A stretch of 64,000 nt of DNA. Origin: Coniella vitis (lineage: Eukaryota > Ascomycota > Sordariomycetes > Diaporthales > Schizoparmaceae). Below, in pieces: positions 1-11,708 of the stretch. Within the stretch, counting starts at the first letter, position 1. Each line of letters opens with the position of its first letter. Where the stretch lies: positions 1,798,001-1,862,000 of the forward strand of contig WUJK01000004.1 in assembly GCA_011317545.1 (NCBI GenBank). Direction: 5' to 3'. The notes under the pieces were generated by a model that saw nothing but the letters and a program-made list of their open reading frames with translations, did not search any database and had not been told where the DNA came from. The position numbers were made by a program, and so were the translations under genes.

Positions 1-1240
1 ATTTTGGCCAGACCGTAGCAAAGATATTGAGTGTGGTAAAGAGGCACAACAACTGCATCGCCAACGTCACGCGCCTTTTGACGACCTCTGAAGCTGTCCT
101 TCCCGCTTGTACCCGCGTGACAAGCTGAAGCATTGCCCTGAAACCCTCGCGCGAGCTTTCCCATGTTTGCGTGGCCTGAATTCGTGCACCACCGCGCACC
201 AGCCAGAATAAAAGGTGCATTTTCCGCTCGCCGATATCGAGGTTTCCGTCTCCGGCTTCTGACTCGTAGGGCCCGGCAAGCAGTCTGTCTGGTATCGTTA
301 TATCAGGGTGCACTTCAATGTGTGCTCCCAATAGAGCGCCCATGAATTGGCTGTGCCTCTGTATCTCGCGTCTTGCAAACCTGCTTTCTGGTGGCTCATC
401 GGCGAAGGCGGTTTGCATGTGGATGCAATGGTTGCGGAAATGCAGGAGGTCAAGAGCAAGCTTGTCGTCCAAGGACATGGTTGCCGATGATGAGGACAGA
501 AGTCGCGGGATTTCTTCCCTCCAGACTCCATCGTTATATGCCTTGTCGTAAAGACTGCCGGGTTGCGGAATCATATAGAGACGCTCCTCCTTCAATCCAG
601 GAACGGTAAAGTATGGGCGCCCATGAGAGTTCTGGCGGATCCAAACATTGAGTGACAGAACCATCATATCGTACGTTGCCCATGAACACCCGATGAGAGC
701 GGACTATTGGGATGAGTAAGTTGACTTGAACCAGCTGAAGCCCGCCACAAGTCAGGACCTGAAGAAACTCACTTGGAAGTGCGGATCGCCCGTGATGTGA
801 TCTCCATCGGTGAGCCAGCCAGCATATGAATGCACTTCTGCGGCATCAATTCCATACCATGCTTTCCAGGTTGGGCCAAACGCGGCTCCCACCAGTTGAT
901 ACTTGATGGAGTCAGTCGACAAACGGTGGAGCAGCTCACGGTTGACAAGGGGCAGCGAGAGATTTCTTGACGCAATGAAGATGCCCTCGAGCATTTCCTG
1001 AGGCAACTGGAGCAGCCGAGGCAGGCCTCTGTTCATCCTCCGACTCTCGCTGCTACCATCATTCGCTTTCCGGGTCTTTGCGCGTTTCGGTTTGGGCTGG
1101 CCATCGCTTGTGGATGATTCGAGGGTGTCGTGGCTTTGAGATGAAGAGATTTTGTTCGATTTCGGTTGTCCCCGCTTTCCGCGCACCCGAATCGGTGTGA
1201 GCTTCATTCTGTAACGGCAGGCCGGTTCTGACTTGTGCAA
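1..1240 (-). CDS. F-box-like fungal protein, 3' end outside the window
   Basis: Two exons are visible. Exon 1 is 1240-773 (156 codons). A 69-bp intron at 772-704 starts GTGAGT and ends AATAG in phase 0. Exon 2 runs open from 703 to the window edge, giving at least 390 residues. Residues 1-65 are basic and low in complexity, as in a nuclear or linker segment. At about residue 75 comes LPQEMLEGIF followed by SLPLVNREL, which resembles the F-box-like helix common in Pezizomycotina proteins; such domains usually bind Skp1 in SCF ubiquitin ligases. The rest is helical with no motif I recognise. The start chosen is the first ATG; a second in-frame ATG lies 11 codons later. The gene diverges from MRS2 across about 0.5 kb. 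The F-box assignment rests on a short motif and is moderate; the exon structure is firmer. Confidence 0.7.
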
Positions 1241-1765
1241 GACTTTGTCTAAGGCTCGGTTTCGGTGTCAAGCATCAAATTTCGAAACAAAATCATTGCC
1301 CAGTAGCAGACTTGATGGTTGGCGAGAACTGAGTCCAGAAAGACTTCAGAAATTAGCAATGGCATTGACAGGCAGTGGCCCTGGGACAGAGTTTTGGATT
1401 TGTTTAAGCAATGTAAGCAAGAAGTTATATGGCTTCATGCTCATCGCTGAGGATGAACATGTGAGGAAAAGCATCCAGAATCGATGGCCATGTGGAAGTA
1501 AGTACCTGGGTACATCTTGTGAAGGAGGTGACGTAAGATGCATGCACACCATGGGGTGTGACCGGCCCCGGCAAAGGCGAAGAAAGTTTTAGCCAAGCCT
1601 TTGACGTAGGCAGGAAAATCTTCCCTGCAAAAACTCTCGACGCCTTCGTCCTCTATTCCAATCCACCATCGACACCATGGTCCTGCTCCTGCACCAGCCA
1701 AGCCAAGACAGACCCAGCTGAGCTGTTGATTCTTCTCCACAGCAGAGCCGCCAACCACGCAGACA
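1241..1765. other. Divergent intergenic region
   Basis: This stretch separates the two divergently transcribed genes and must hold both promoters. Short frames across it have no protein-like composition. No clear TATA box or repeat is visible. Confidence 0.6.
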
Positions 1766-3643
1766 ATGCGCCCAGCCCTGCAGCCTGCAGCGCCCTCGCG
1801 CAGGTTGCTGCGATTCCTGCAGTCGCAGTCCCAGGGCATTCCCTTCTTTAGCCCTCACCACTCGCCCCTCTGCTGCCGCGCCCACTCTCGTCGTCTGGCA
1901 CCCAGCATTGCCCGTGCTTCTTCGGATGAGCCCAAGCCTTCCTCAGGCCGCCGATTCTCCACTAATCGTGCGACTCCCACCGCCAAAAGTCTCGAAACAG
2001 TGCCCGTAACAGGGTCGCGAAGCATCTTCAATGTTGCCAATATCCTACCAAAACACCTCAAGCGCATACGCTCCACCGAATTGGGCTTGCTTCCTGCGGC
2101 TAACATTGCCAGTTCGCGTCGATATGCCTCCAACGATGATTCATCCTCATCCCAGAGGCTCTGGGGCCCCAACGCCGTCAAGCCTGATTTTCGCAGTCGC
2201 AGTACCGACGAGCTCGAGGACTCAATCTTCACCGCCGACATGACGGGCAGACGGGCAAAGGCTGCGTTGGAACCCGTGTTGCGATGCACAGAAGTCGATG
2301 AAAAGGGCGATGCCATTCTTACAGATGGAGCCTTTAAAAAGAGCGAGTTAATCGCCAAGGTGAGTCCGACATTTAGCCACCAAGCCTGGGCCAAAGTCTC
2401 CTCTTTGCTAATGCAATAAACTCGTCCACAGTACGGTCTCATGCCTCGTGACTTGCGCAAGATCGACTCGTCCAACCTGCCGCATATTCTCATCCGTCCC
2501 TTTGCCATTCTGCTCAACCTCCTCCACCTGCGCGTCCTCATCAAGCACGACCGCGTCCTCCTCTTTGACGTCTACGGCTCCTCCAGCTCCTCGGCACAAT
2601 CCGAGTTCATGTATGAGCTGCAGGGAAAACTGCGCCACAAGCCTGCCCCAGGATCAGGAACTAGCAGCTACGGTGGCGGCGGCGGACTCCCCTACGAGTT
2701 CCGGGCACTCGAAGTGGTACTCATGTCCGTGACCTCGGAGCTCTGGAAAGAATTTAGCACCGTGCAGGAGCCCGTCATGCATCTGTTGAGCGATCTCGAG
2801 GACGACGTGGACCGCGAGAAGCTGCGCGTGCTGCTGGTGCTGTCCAAAAAGGTCAGCACGTTTGAGCAAAAGGCGCGGTTGGTGCGCGACGCCATTGACG
2901 AGCTGCTCGAGGCCGACGACGACCTGTCGGAAATGTATCTCACGGAAAAGACAAGGGATATTCGCCGCGAGCAGGATGACCACACTGAAATCGAGATGCT
3001 GCTCGAGTCGTACCACAAAATCTGCGATGAAGTCGTCCAAGAGGCGGGTAACCTGGTGTCGGGTATTCGCAACACGGAGGAAATGTATGTCTCCCCCCCT
3101 GTATTCTCCTGCCACATGCTCGCTTTGCTTTCTGTCCATGACTCCATCTTACTAACAATCTGTTCTACGACGGCCTGTAGTATCCGCGCCATCCTCGATG
3201 CCAACCGGAACGCCCTCATGCTTCTCGAGCTTAAGTTCAGCGTGTACACCCTTGGTCTCGCAATGGGCACCTTTCTCGCGGGTCTGTACGGCATGAACCT
3301 CGAAAACTTTATCGAAGAGACCAACTTTGGCTTTGCAGCCGTCACCGTCGGCTCCGCCGTCGCCAGTATCCTCGTTGCCTGGTGGGGCTTCACTAAGCTG
3401 CGGCGGGTGCAGCGCGTGCGCATGCGCGAATCGACACGCACGGCGAGCAGTGCGCGCAAGCTTCTCGATAGCCGCGACGGCAAGGATGCACTGGGGTATG
3501 GAGCGCGCGAGTGGTATCGTGAGGAGAGCCCCACGGCGCTGCTCGAGGCCAAGCACCGCGAGAGGCTCAAGCGCATCGCGCAGATGAAGGAGAAACGGAC
3601 GCCTGTTACGGGGTTCAAGAAGTGGGTACAGTGGTTGAAATGA
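1766..3643 (+). CDS. MRS2: Mitochondrial inner-membrane magnesium channel, CorA/MRS2 family
   Basis: Three exons, 1766-2359, 2432-3084 and 3181-3643, join in phase to give 569 residues. Introns are 72 and 96 bp; the second has a GTATGT donor and an ACTAACA branch site. The first 130 residues are Arg/Ser-rich with few acidic residues, as in a mitochondrial presequence. The core opens with the family motif MPRDLRKID. A long helical domain follows, then EANRN-like ILDANRNALMLLELKFS, and the first membrane segment ends in YGMN (GMN at residues 453-455), the diagnostic CorA/MRS2 signature. A second membrane segment and a basic tail follow. The family forms pentameric Mg2+ channels into the matrix. 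At 569 residues it is longer than yeast MRS2 (about 470), mainly at the termini. Confidence 0.93.
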
Positions 3644-4200
3644 GGGATGAAAGGTCACTGAATGATGACTACGGAGGGTATGACTCGCGGGACACTATGG
3701 GAAGAAGCGAGGACTGAGGGGGTGAAGCTGAAGCTGCGCAGACAGTTGAAGAGCGCGGCAAAATTCTTTGAAACACACAGACAAGCAGACAGACGTGTCG
3801 TTGGTTCGTCGCTGTCGTTTTCTGTTCACAGAGGGGAAGTGGGGAGAGCCAGTATCGCGGAGAGATCGCTGTTGGCATATTGCGCCTTGGGTATGTGGGC
3901 GAGATATGTCCGCATGTTGTGGAGACTTGGACGATGAGAACGGATGACGGGACCTCCTCTCACCTTATTTCTTCTTCTTTTTATCATGTCAAAGAAGAGC
4001 TTGTATGTAGGTTCATGATACCCCCTTCCAGCAAATTTGAGTATTTTGGCATGAACCTTTGTGTGTATCTGCTGCCTTATTTCTTTGCAGAGACATGAAC
4101 TCTGTTTCCCTTCCCCGTGTGCTCTTGTCAATTTGGATGCCGGTATGATTTGTTTCCAGCAACTGCTTCCGTGTCTTCATTTCCCTCATCTGCTTTACTT
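3644..4200. other. Convergent intergenic region
   Basis: This region lies between the 3' ends of MRS2 and the gene on the opposite strand. It holds only short frames without protein-like composition and presumably the two 3' UTRs. No repeat or RNA gene is visible. Confidence 0.6.
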
Positions 4201-5160
4201 TCACCGCGCCAGGACCTGACGCAGTCGGAATACCTCGACATCCACATCCGCCCCTTCCACGTCCGCAATATCCGCGCCTGCGTCCAACCTCTTGGAGATC
4301 CGAATCCACTTGGTCCCCTCGCCCCTCTGTGACGCGAACATATCCTTCTCCTTGTCTTGACCATTCACTCCTCCTCCTGCTCCACCACCATGTCCGTCGA
4401 CTTTGATCAACGCTGGCGCAGGCACGGCAACCGGTGGCGGCGGTGGCGGGATTTCATAGGTGTCCCGTCCGCTGATTTCTTCTTCGGGCGGGGGCACAGC
4501 ACTGAGACGTTTGCCGCTTGTGCCGCGGGGGCTGGAGAGGGAGCGGGCGACTTCTAACTCGAGGGGGTCGCGGTTGGAGATTGTGACGAGAATTGTTGGG
4601 TCTGCTGCTGCTTCTTCCTGTTGTTGTTGTTGTTGTTGCTGTTTTTGTTGGTTGTCCTTGCCGTCTTCTGCATTGGATGAGGGGGAGGATGATGAGGAGG
4701 AGAGAAGCAAAGAAGGAACCAACTCGGCATCCTCCAAGTCCATCTGTCGCAGCGCGATATGTTGCACATACTCGAGTACACGAGTGCGGTAGCGGGATGT
4801 ATAAGCTGTGTCTGCCTGTGTGCACAGCGCGAGGGAAGGATAGGATGAGATGAGGACAAAGAGGGGTTCCTTGTCCTCGTGTTGTTCCTTTTTCTCTGGG
4901 TTGTCGTGGTTTTGTGGATGTGAGTTTGTTGTTGGTGGTGGCGTTGTTACGGCTTGAAGCAGGAAGTGGTGAGGCCGCTTGGGACACGGACGGCTGAGCA
5001 TGGCGAGGTGTATCTGGGAGCTCGAGGGCCCTGGGTTAGGCGAGTAGGTTGCGCATAGCTCGAGGACATTGGCCCAGAGGTCGAGGAAGGAGGAGTAGGA
5101 ATCGGGATTGGCGTGGACGGTGGGTTTGAGAGTGAAGAACCATAGCCGGGTGATTGCCAT
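4201..5160 (-). CDS. Uncharacterised protein with a poly-Gln tract
   Basis: A single open frame of 319 codons. Residues 1-155 look globular: MAITRLWFFTLKP at the start, a cysteine-containing helix, then PLFVLISSYPSLALC and RYRTRVLEYVQHIALRQMDL. The second half is low complexity: a Ser run, a Gln run of about ten encoded by CAA/CAG near 4612-4645, a Pro run, and a Gly/Lys segment. It ends in a short ordered stretch (WIRISKRLDAG, then FRLRQVL). I see no catalytic motif, signal peptide or membrane segment and do not recognise the family. The start is the first ATG and no intron is needed. The protein-like first half supports a real gene; the function is unknown. Confidence 0.7.
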   Translation of the reverse strand: MAITRLWFFTLKPTVHANPDSYSSFLDLWANVLELCATYSPNPGPSSSQIHLAMLSRPCPKRPHHFLLQAVTTPPPTTNSHPQNHDNPEKKEQHEDKEPLFVLISSYPSLALCTQADTAYTSRYRTRVLEYVQHIALRQMDLEDAELVPSLLLSSSSSSPSSNAEDGKDNQQKQQQQQQQQEEAAADPTILVTISNRDPLELEVARSLSSPRGTSGKRLSAVPPPEEEISGRDTYEIPPPPPPVAVPAPALIKVDGHGGGAGGGVNGQDKEKDMFASQRGEGTKWIRISKRLDAGADIADVEGADVDVEVFRLRQVLAR

Positions 5161-6036
5161 GGTAGTTTTGTGATAGGAATATCGTGTAGTTTGTTTTTGA
5201 ATCCTTTTTCGCTTTCTTTCTTACTGTCGTTATATTTTCTGTTTTGAGGAGAAGAGGAACTCGGGATGGTCGGTCAGGCTGCACTTTGGTGATGTCGCGA
5301 TTTGAGTTGCGAGAAGTAGACCATGCGATGGATTTCGAATTCAGTAATGTAGACTCCAGCTTGGATGAAAAGGTAAAGTGATATTCAGTCGTGATGGTCG
5401 GCTTTTTGAAGTGATTTTGACGCAAATTTTGGTCTCTTCTGTGTGTTGATGAGCAAATTCCAAGGGTTGAGAGAAGTCGAGAGCTAAGATGAGTGAACTC
5501 TGGACTGCCCCAGCGTGGGTTGATGGGGCCCGCCCAAGAACTTACACACTGTATGACGATGTTTGGGATGATGCGCACCTTCCATATCACCGTAGGTAGG
5601 CTCGTGTTACCCCTGGTCTCCTCTTTCCCCCCTTCTGTCCGCCGTCCACCGACATCGACGTCACAGGGTCTTGCTTGGTCTAGGCTGGCCCATTAGTTGC
5701 CGCGTTTCTGCTGGGACCCTTGAGCGGCATTGTCATTTTGTCGATCCAGTCGATCTGCAGGGAAGGGGGTAGTAGTTTGTGGTGGTGAGGACTGATGATG
5801 CGTTTTTGATGGTACAATATCAAGGTCTCGTGACTTGTGTCGTTTTCATCACACAGTTTTGGTATTCCTCGATGCTGTATATAAGGCACCCAATTGGGTC
5901 GTGGTACAAAACTCGATATATTCAACAGTAAAATCGATTCATTCTGTATTCCATCTGCAAGTTGGAATGTCAAGGATCTTTTTTTCTTTCTTTTAATTTC
6001 TGAATCGACCCAGTAAACCAAAAAGCGACATTCCAC
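5161..6036. other. Intergenic region between two minus-strand genes
   Basis: This is the upstream region of the poly-Gln protein gene and the 3' side of the MATE gene. Frames here are short and overlap on both strands without family features. No repeat or RNA gene is seen. Confidence 0.55.
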
Positions 6037-7602
6037 CTAGTCATCATCCTCTCGTGCCTTGACGCTATCAACACACGTCTGCCACTCCAACCAGCGCATA
6101 TACACCCCCTCCGCCAGCACCGTAGCCGCCGAACTGACCGCAAACCCGACCCATATGCCGTCCAGCGCCCACTTGAGCGGTCCCAACTCAAGCCAGATCG
6201 CCAACGGCACCCCCAGCGCATAGTTCATGACAAAGACAATCCACGCCGCAACATCCTGGCGGCCGAGCCCCCGCATCATGCCGTGTGTCCCGCAGAGCAC
6301 CGAGTCGACGACCTGGAACAGCGCGACCGTCAGAAAGCTGCCAGCCGTGATGCGCTGGATCTCGGCGTCCTCAGTAAAGAGCGGCGGTATTCGGTGGCGT
6401 AAGAGGTAGAGAATCGCCGCGTCGATGAACCCAACGACAAGGAACGACACGAGGTAGATCTTTGTGGCTCGGCGTGCGGTGGCAAGCAGGCCGCCGCCAA
6501 TGAGCTGTCCTAGACGTGTGCTGACAGCTACGCTGATGGAAAAGGGAATGTGCCAGACGATGACTGTCGCTGTTGTCTGTTACGGACACGTAAAAGATAA
6601 GGTCAGTCACAGATCCCGTCAACGTTGGATGTTGAGAACAGCGTGAATGACTCGAAAACTAACCAGAATAGTCTGCGCAGCCAGATGCTCGGTACTAATG
6701 TACGACGAGCTAATAGTGAGAATCTCAAAGGCTCCCCACTCAGCTAACGTGGCCGTTGCTCCTGCAGTCGACAGGGAAATCATGGCCCCCCATTTCCGCA
6801 GCGCCTCGCGTGAAAAGCCGCCCCAGCAGACATGCGACCATTTACCCAGTGGAGAGACAATGTACAGTAGCAGCAGTACACAGCGCAGATTATTGCTGAG
6901 CGCTGCCCCCAACGCTGCACCCTCCAAGCCCATGCCCAGCGGGAAAGCAAGCGCCCAGCTCAGCGCGGCATTAACAGGCGCGCAGATCATCAGCACCGCC
7001 ATACCCGCGTTACAATCGCCCTGGGCCTGTAGAAAGCGCTTGAGAGCCTCAAAAGCAGCGTACCCAGGCAGACCAACAAGACTATAGCGCAAGAAAATAC
7101 CCGCGCGCACAGCAACATCGTGCTGCTTGACAACGAAGGGCAGCACCCAGGGCGAGCACAGCCAAAAGGTGCCAATGGGCACCGTGGCGAGAGCCATGAG
7201 CAGCAGCATGCGCTGAATGTGCAGACCGACGGCTTGTTTGTTGCCAGAGCCGTAGGCTTGGGCACAGAGCGTGTCGAGCGCTGTGGCCATGCCTTCGTAG
7301 ATGGCCAGGCCGACCACGTTCATGGTGGTGGCGCCAATGCTTGCTGCGGCGAGCTCATCGGGGCCCAGGTGGCCGGCGACGACGGTGATGATGACGAAGA
7401 AGGAGTATTGCAGCAGGTAGGTCGCAATGAGCGGCAGCGAATATTTTATGAGGAGCCGCAGCTCGGAAGTCGACGCGCAGGTTGTGGATGTCTCATTCTC
7501 ACTATCGTGGCTGTCGTCGACGGCGGTGGTGGACGATGCTGGACCTGCCGGCAACAAAGGGCTGTGTTCGTCAGGCGGCTGGGAAGCTTCGCAGTTATGC
7601 AT
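6037..7602 (-). CDS. MATE-family multidrug/toxin efflux transporter
   Basis: Exon 1 is 7602-6664 (313 codons) and exon 2 is 6576-6037, joined in phase 0 across an 87-bp intron (GTTAGT donor, AACAG acceptor). The product is 492 residues. A polar N-terminal tail of about 50 residues precedes roughly twelve hydrophobic segments. MATE hallmarks are the pseudo-twofold repeats, with GHLGPDELAAASIG and TALDTLCAQAYGSGN in the first half and IPFSISVAVSTRLGQLIGGG and GTHGMMRGLGRQD in the second. Fungal MATE proteins are membrane antiporters that export organic cations or metabolites using a proton or sodium gradient; the substrate cannot be told here. Its start lies about 0.7 kb from the retrotransposon block. 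Confidence 0.93.
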
Positions 7603-8302
7603 ACTGCGTACTTTTCCCAGGCCAAGATGCCCTTTGGAAAAGTGCTTTGGAAAAGTGACGTTTGTGCCGTGATGTCGTTCTGAATCTGGTGTTGGCGGGT
7701 GGAGATGGGCTTTGTCCTCACCCAGTCTGGGGGCACTGTATGTTAGTGACAGAAAAAATTTGGCGGTCCACTGGAATCCGCTACTGACGCGCTGTGGAGA
7801 GAGCGTTTGTCAGCCACGAACGGCCGCTAAAGTCATAGTGCCGTTTGAACGCCAGGCCCCACTGGAACTTTGGAACTCGGGAGCGAAAACACGAAAGCCA
7901 GACAGAAATTGCGAGAGACAGTCCGCGTCAAAAAAGAGAGGGTGTATATTTATGCTGCAATGTGACACAATGTGCCAAGAAGTGTGTGTGTAATTGATCC
8001 AGTACCACACATTATATATCTGGTTATGTACTACGTACTATGTAGTAAGCTCTCACAGGCGGACAGGTTGGCCAACATTGGGAGCCCTATCACATCATTT
8101 CAGGGTCCAGGATTGCTTCCTTCAGCACTGCAGCCCCACTGTGGCAGGCCCGACGCAGCGGTTCGTGCCGGGCCACGCTAGGGGCTCCCCACCTGGGGCT
8201 AATAGCCCGATAGCGCCCTGCATGCTATAATAATTAACCAGCGGCATTGGTACGGGAGTAATGAGCTATGCAAGATGATGGATGTAAAAGCATCTTGCAG
8301 CC
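7603..8302. other. MATE upstream region and insertion target of element A
   Basis: Single-copy DNA of ordinary composition, not RIP-mutated. It should hold the MATE promoter. At 8269-8277 and 8291-8299 a 9-bp inverted repeat (TGCAAGATG / CATCTTGCA) forms a potential hairpin. The last five bases, CAGCC at 8298-8302, are the target-site duplication of element A and recur at 46559-46563. Confidence 0.7.
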
Positions 8303-8495
8303 TGCTGTGGCTACAATGGGGTGGCCAGTTGGTCACCCTTGCGATTAGTTATAAGTCACGTGGGTCTAGGACCCATATATATATATAGCTAGCAGACGCG
8401 TCTGCGGACGCATCTAAGATAAAGTAATTATAAATCTCTATATTCGTTTCAATATAATAACCTTATAAAGTATTATCCTATATAATATACTAGCA
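8303..8495 (+). repeat. Element A 5' LTR
   Basis: It is 193 bp, the same length as its partner at 46366-46558. Differences are almost all C/T or G/A. The outer part retains CA and TG; the inner end is converted to TA. Confidence 0.92.
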
Positions 8496-8498
8496 AAC

Positions 8499-8511
8499 TA
8501 GTAGCTACGAT
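8499..8511 (+). other. Probable primer-binding site of element A
   Basis: Three bases inside the LTR lies TAGTAGCTACGAT. Reversing one RIP change gives TGGTAGC, the start expected for a site pairing with a tRNA CCA end, possibly initiator Met. The identical 13-mer sits at the matching place in element B. Confidence 0.45.
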
Positions 8512-9539
8512 TACTATTAAGCTAAGCATTAGAGACTGCCGCCTCTAATTAGTCGCCGCTATTCGCCGCCGCTATTATTATCGCCGTCGTTACTAATTTA
8601 AACTAGAACCAGCGCCTTACGTATAAAACACTAATTTAACTATTACTAATGCTAACGCTTATCGTTAGTACGCTAAACTATTAACGGTTGTTTTTTTACC
8701 CCCTTGTTTTTTCTTTTATTTAAGCTTAACTTAATAAGCTGCTATAAGCTTAAAGTACTATTATTAAACCTAAATTTACTTATTTTCTTAAAAAAAATAG
8801 TTACGCTTACGCTCCGATCGCGTTAAAGATCTAATAACGTAAGAAATATATCCTCCTTATTAAGAATAGTCCGAACGCCTAATTTCCCCTTAATAAGACT
8901 TCTTAGCCGTACTACTGCCTAATTATAACTTTTATAACTTCGAATTGTTATCGCTATTAGTATTCCTTCCTTTAGATAGTATAAGTACCGCCGAATAATA
9001 ATAAACGCTACTAAAATAAACAACTAATATACTTACCTTATAATCGCCTTCTATACTATCTCCTACCTTATATATTATATTACTATTATCTCCTTTATTA
9101 TCTACCCCTTTTACCCCGTTAATATAATATACTTATTATCTAATACTTAATAAATATATTATCCTAAATATATCTCGTAAAATATAATAAGTATTAGTCT
9201 ACTTCGCCTATTAATAAATAACGCTATTATTAACGAGTTAATTAGCTTATTTATTACCGGTCTCCCTACCCTTATTATCTCGATTATCCCTACCCGTCGA
9301 GATATTAAGATTAGGTAAATTAAGTACTATTAGTACTATTAATATATTAATAGACTATTTAAATAATACCGAATTATATCTTAACTAGTTAGGTAATATA
9401 AGCCGTTGCTTTACCGATCTTAAGATTCGACTCGATAACTTTAATATTAACCTATATAACGAGATAGATATATGCTTTAGGAATATATTAACTAATATCG
9501 ACGCCTAGTTTTAAATATTTAAAGAACGCCTAACGGAGA
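8512..9539 (+). pseudogene. Element A leader and start of gag, RIP-destroyed
   Basis: About 1 kb of TA-saturated DNA between the element A primer site and the insertion of B. The last 300 bp have a codon-like rhythm matching the start of a gag-like frame that resumes at 25.6 kb. Stops are dense and no ATG-initiated frame survives. Confidence 0.5.
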
Positions 9540-9544
9540 TAATA

Positions 9545-9727
9545 TATGGGAGCGGTAGCGTATATAGTAATATCTTAATTGAATGCGTGCGTGAAGAGGA
9601 AACTAACTAGCTACTGCTGGCTCGAATAGCTAGCAGTGGATATAGATTGTGGGCTTACGTATAGGCTACCTCTAGACCTATATTACGTAACCCTGGCTAA
9701 TTATATAACCCGTGGCCCTCTACTATA
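9545..9727 (-). repeat. Element B 3' LTR
   Basis: It is 183 bp, paired with 25407-25589. Its outer half keeps bases such as GCGTGCGTGAAG where the partner reads GCGTATATAAAG; in its inner half the pattern reverses. Confidence 0.9.
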
Positions 9728-11369
9728 AGTGCCCGGCACGGAAAAACGTTAAGCCGTCCTCGGCTTTCCTCCTCTACGTATAATAGCTTCTAAGCTCTAA
9801 ATCGCTTAAAAACGTAATAAAAAGCGTTTACTATCGTAATAACGTTGCTTATATAACATAGCTAAATCTATAATAAAAACTATTACTACTATAGACTCGT
9901 TAGTACTGCTAGTACTAATACTAGTGCTATTATAGCGCTTTTAGCCGTTTACTATAATATCTGCCCTAAATCGCATCCTTCTTTTTGCCTATAGCTCGTT
10001 TATTATATTAGGCGCCTTCTCGTAATTTACTAGAGGGTAGTTTAGCTATATAGCGCCTCTCGTAGTTATATACGAGTACTATAAAATTAGCTAAATTGCT
10101 TACTAGCTTCTAACGATCGTAACGTATAAACTAGCCCTTCTAGTGTATTAAGTATTATAATATAGATTTACTACCTCTTATTTTAACTCTTTTATCTAGT
10201 ATATATTTGACCTTATACTCGTCTTTATTAATACTCTTAGTATCGGATAAGTGCTTATTATACTAAACTAGGCTAGGCTTGGGAAAGTCTCGATAAAACG
10301 GGTCTTTATACGCTTAATAGTATAATAGGTATTAAATACTTATAACGGGGTAGACTTATACGTTTTAGTCTCGGTCGCCGGTACGAATATCGAGTTCGTA
10401 TACTAATAGTAATACTTTGCGGATTATAATATACGGTCCTTATCTTCTCGGCTATAACTTACTATTTCGTTTCTATAGCGGTTAGTATACTTTACCTAGT
10501 TTTAGCTATATTTTATCGCCGACTACGTATTTAACGTATTTATACTTATTATTATACGCTTATTTATTAGCTATTATAGTAATATCTATAGCTAACTATA
10601 TATCTCGGCGTAAGTATTTATATATAAAATAGATATCGAGTTCTCTATTAATTCGTACTAATCTATTAGACGGTAAAGGGATCGTAAAGCCGAATAAATA
10701 TTTATAGAGGCTTATGTCGATAGCCTTTTATAGAGTATTATTTAACCTCTATTATAACGTAGGTATTATATCTATCTAGCTTTCCTTAGGGTACTCGGCT
10801 ATATATATTCGTATAGCTAGTTTAATATCCTAATTTTTACGTTTAGATTATCCGTTAGCCTAAGAATAATATACGGTTATTATCTAAAGTAAAGTTCGAA
10901 AGCTAGATTATAATACCGTCTTAAATATAAAAGTAAACTTTATATTACAATCTAAGATAATTACTTTAGGATACGCCTAATCTAATAATAGAAGCTATCG
11001 GCTTAATATATTACCCTAATCCTTTACCGTATACTTAGAGTGCTTAGGTATTAATAGCGTTTATTTCGAGGTTTTATAAGTAATTATTAGTAGTATATTA
11101 TACGCTATATATCCTCTTAATAATTATAGTATACCGTTTAACTTAACTAACGGTAGGCTTAGGACGATATTAATAGTAATAGTTAATATAAGCTCCTCGG
11201 GAGCTTAAATCGGCTATAAGAGCCCTACTAGCTTTAGATTATCCTTCTTTTAAGCGCTATACTAATAATAGTATCTTATATACATATCGACTAAGTAGCG
11301 TTTATTACGAAAATATATATCTAAGAGTATAGATATTATACGATCCCTACCCTAATAATATAAGCTATC

Positions 11370-11557
11370 TATTACAGGCCCACCTGCGATATTGCCTTCG
11401 CCCGACGTGCCTAATAAGTTAACTAGATCTTCTAAAACGTATTTAGAAGATTATATACCTTTTGCCTCAACCGCCTAAGCGAAAGGTTCCGTATATCGGA
11501 GACGGCTATAGGAACGTTAGTTAATTCCTAAAGCCCTATAGGGGCCAGCCCGTTATA
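11370..11557 (+). repeat. TRIM1 left LTR
   Basis: It is 188 bp, paired with 11709-11896. It contains a perfect 10-bp hairpin (ATCTTCTAAA / TTTAGAAGAT) with a 5-base loop at 11427-11451. Confidence 0.88.
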
Positions 11558-11708
11558 TATCTTCTAAACAAAATCCCAAGGTCGCAAGTTCGAGCTACGG
11601 AGTACTAAAAGTCTTAGATACCCCTTCCGTATAAACTTCGGCTTATAAAGCAATATTACGGGTAAGCTTTAGGGGTCCGACGTTATTAGAGGGAGAGAAG
11701 GGAGGTAA

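Noticed and set aside
4460..4987. Long frames on both strands across the poly-Gln gene
   Set aside because: Their Cys/Val or Asn/Thr runs are the CAA/CAG repeat read in other frames.
11558..11708. TRIM interior as a tRNA-derived SINE
   Set aside because: AAGTTCGAG there resembles a tRNA B box, but there is no matching A box, and paired LTRs with a purine tract explain the element better.
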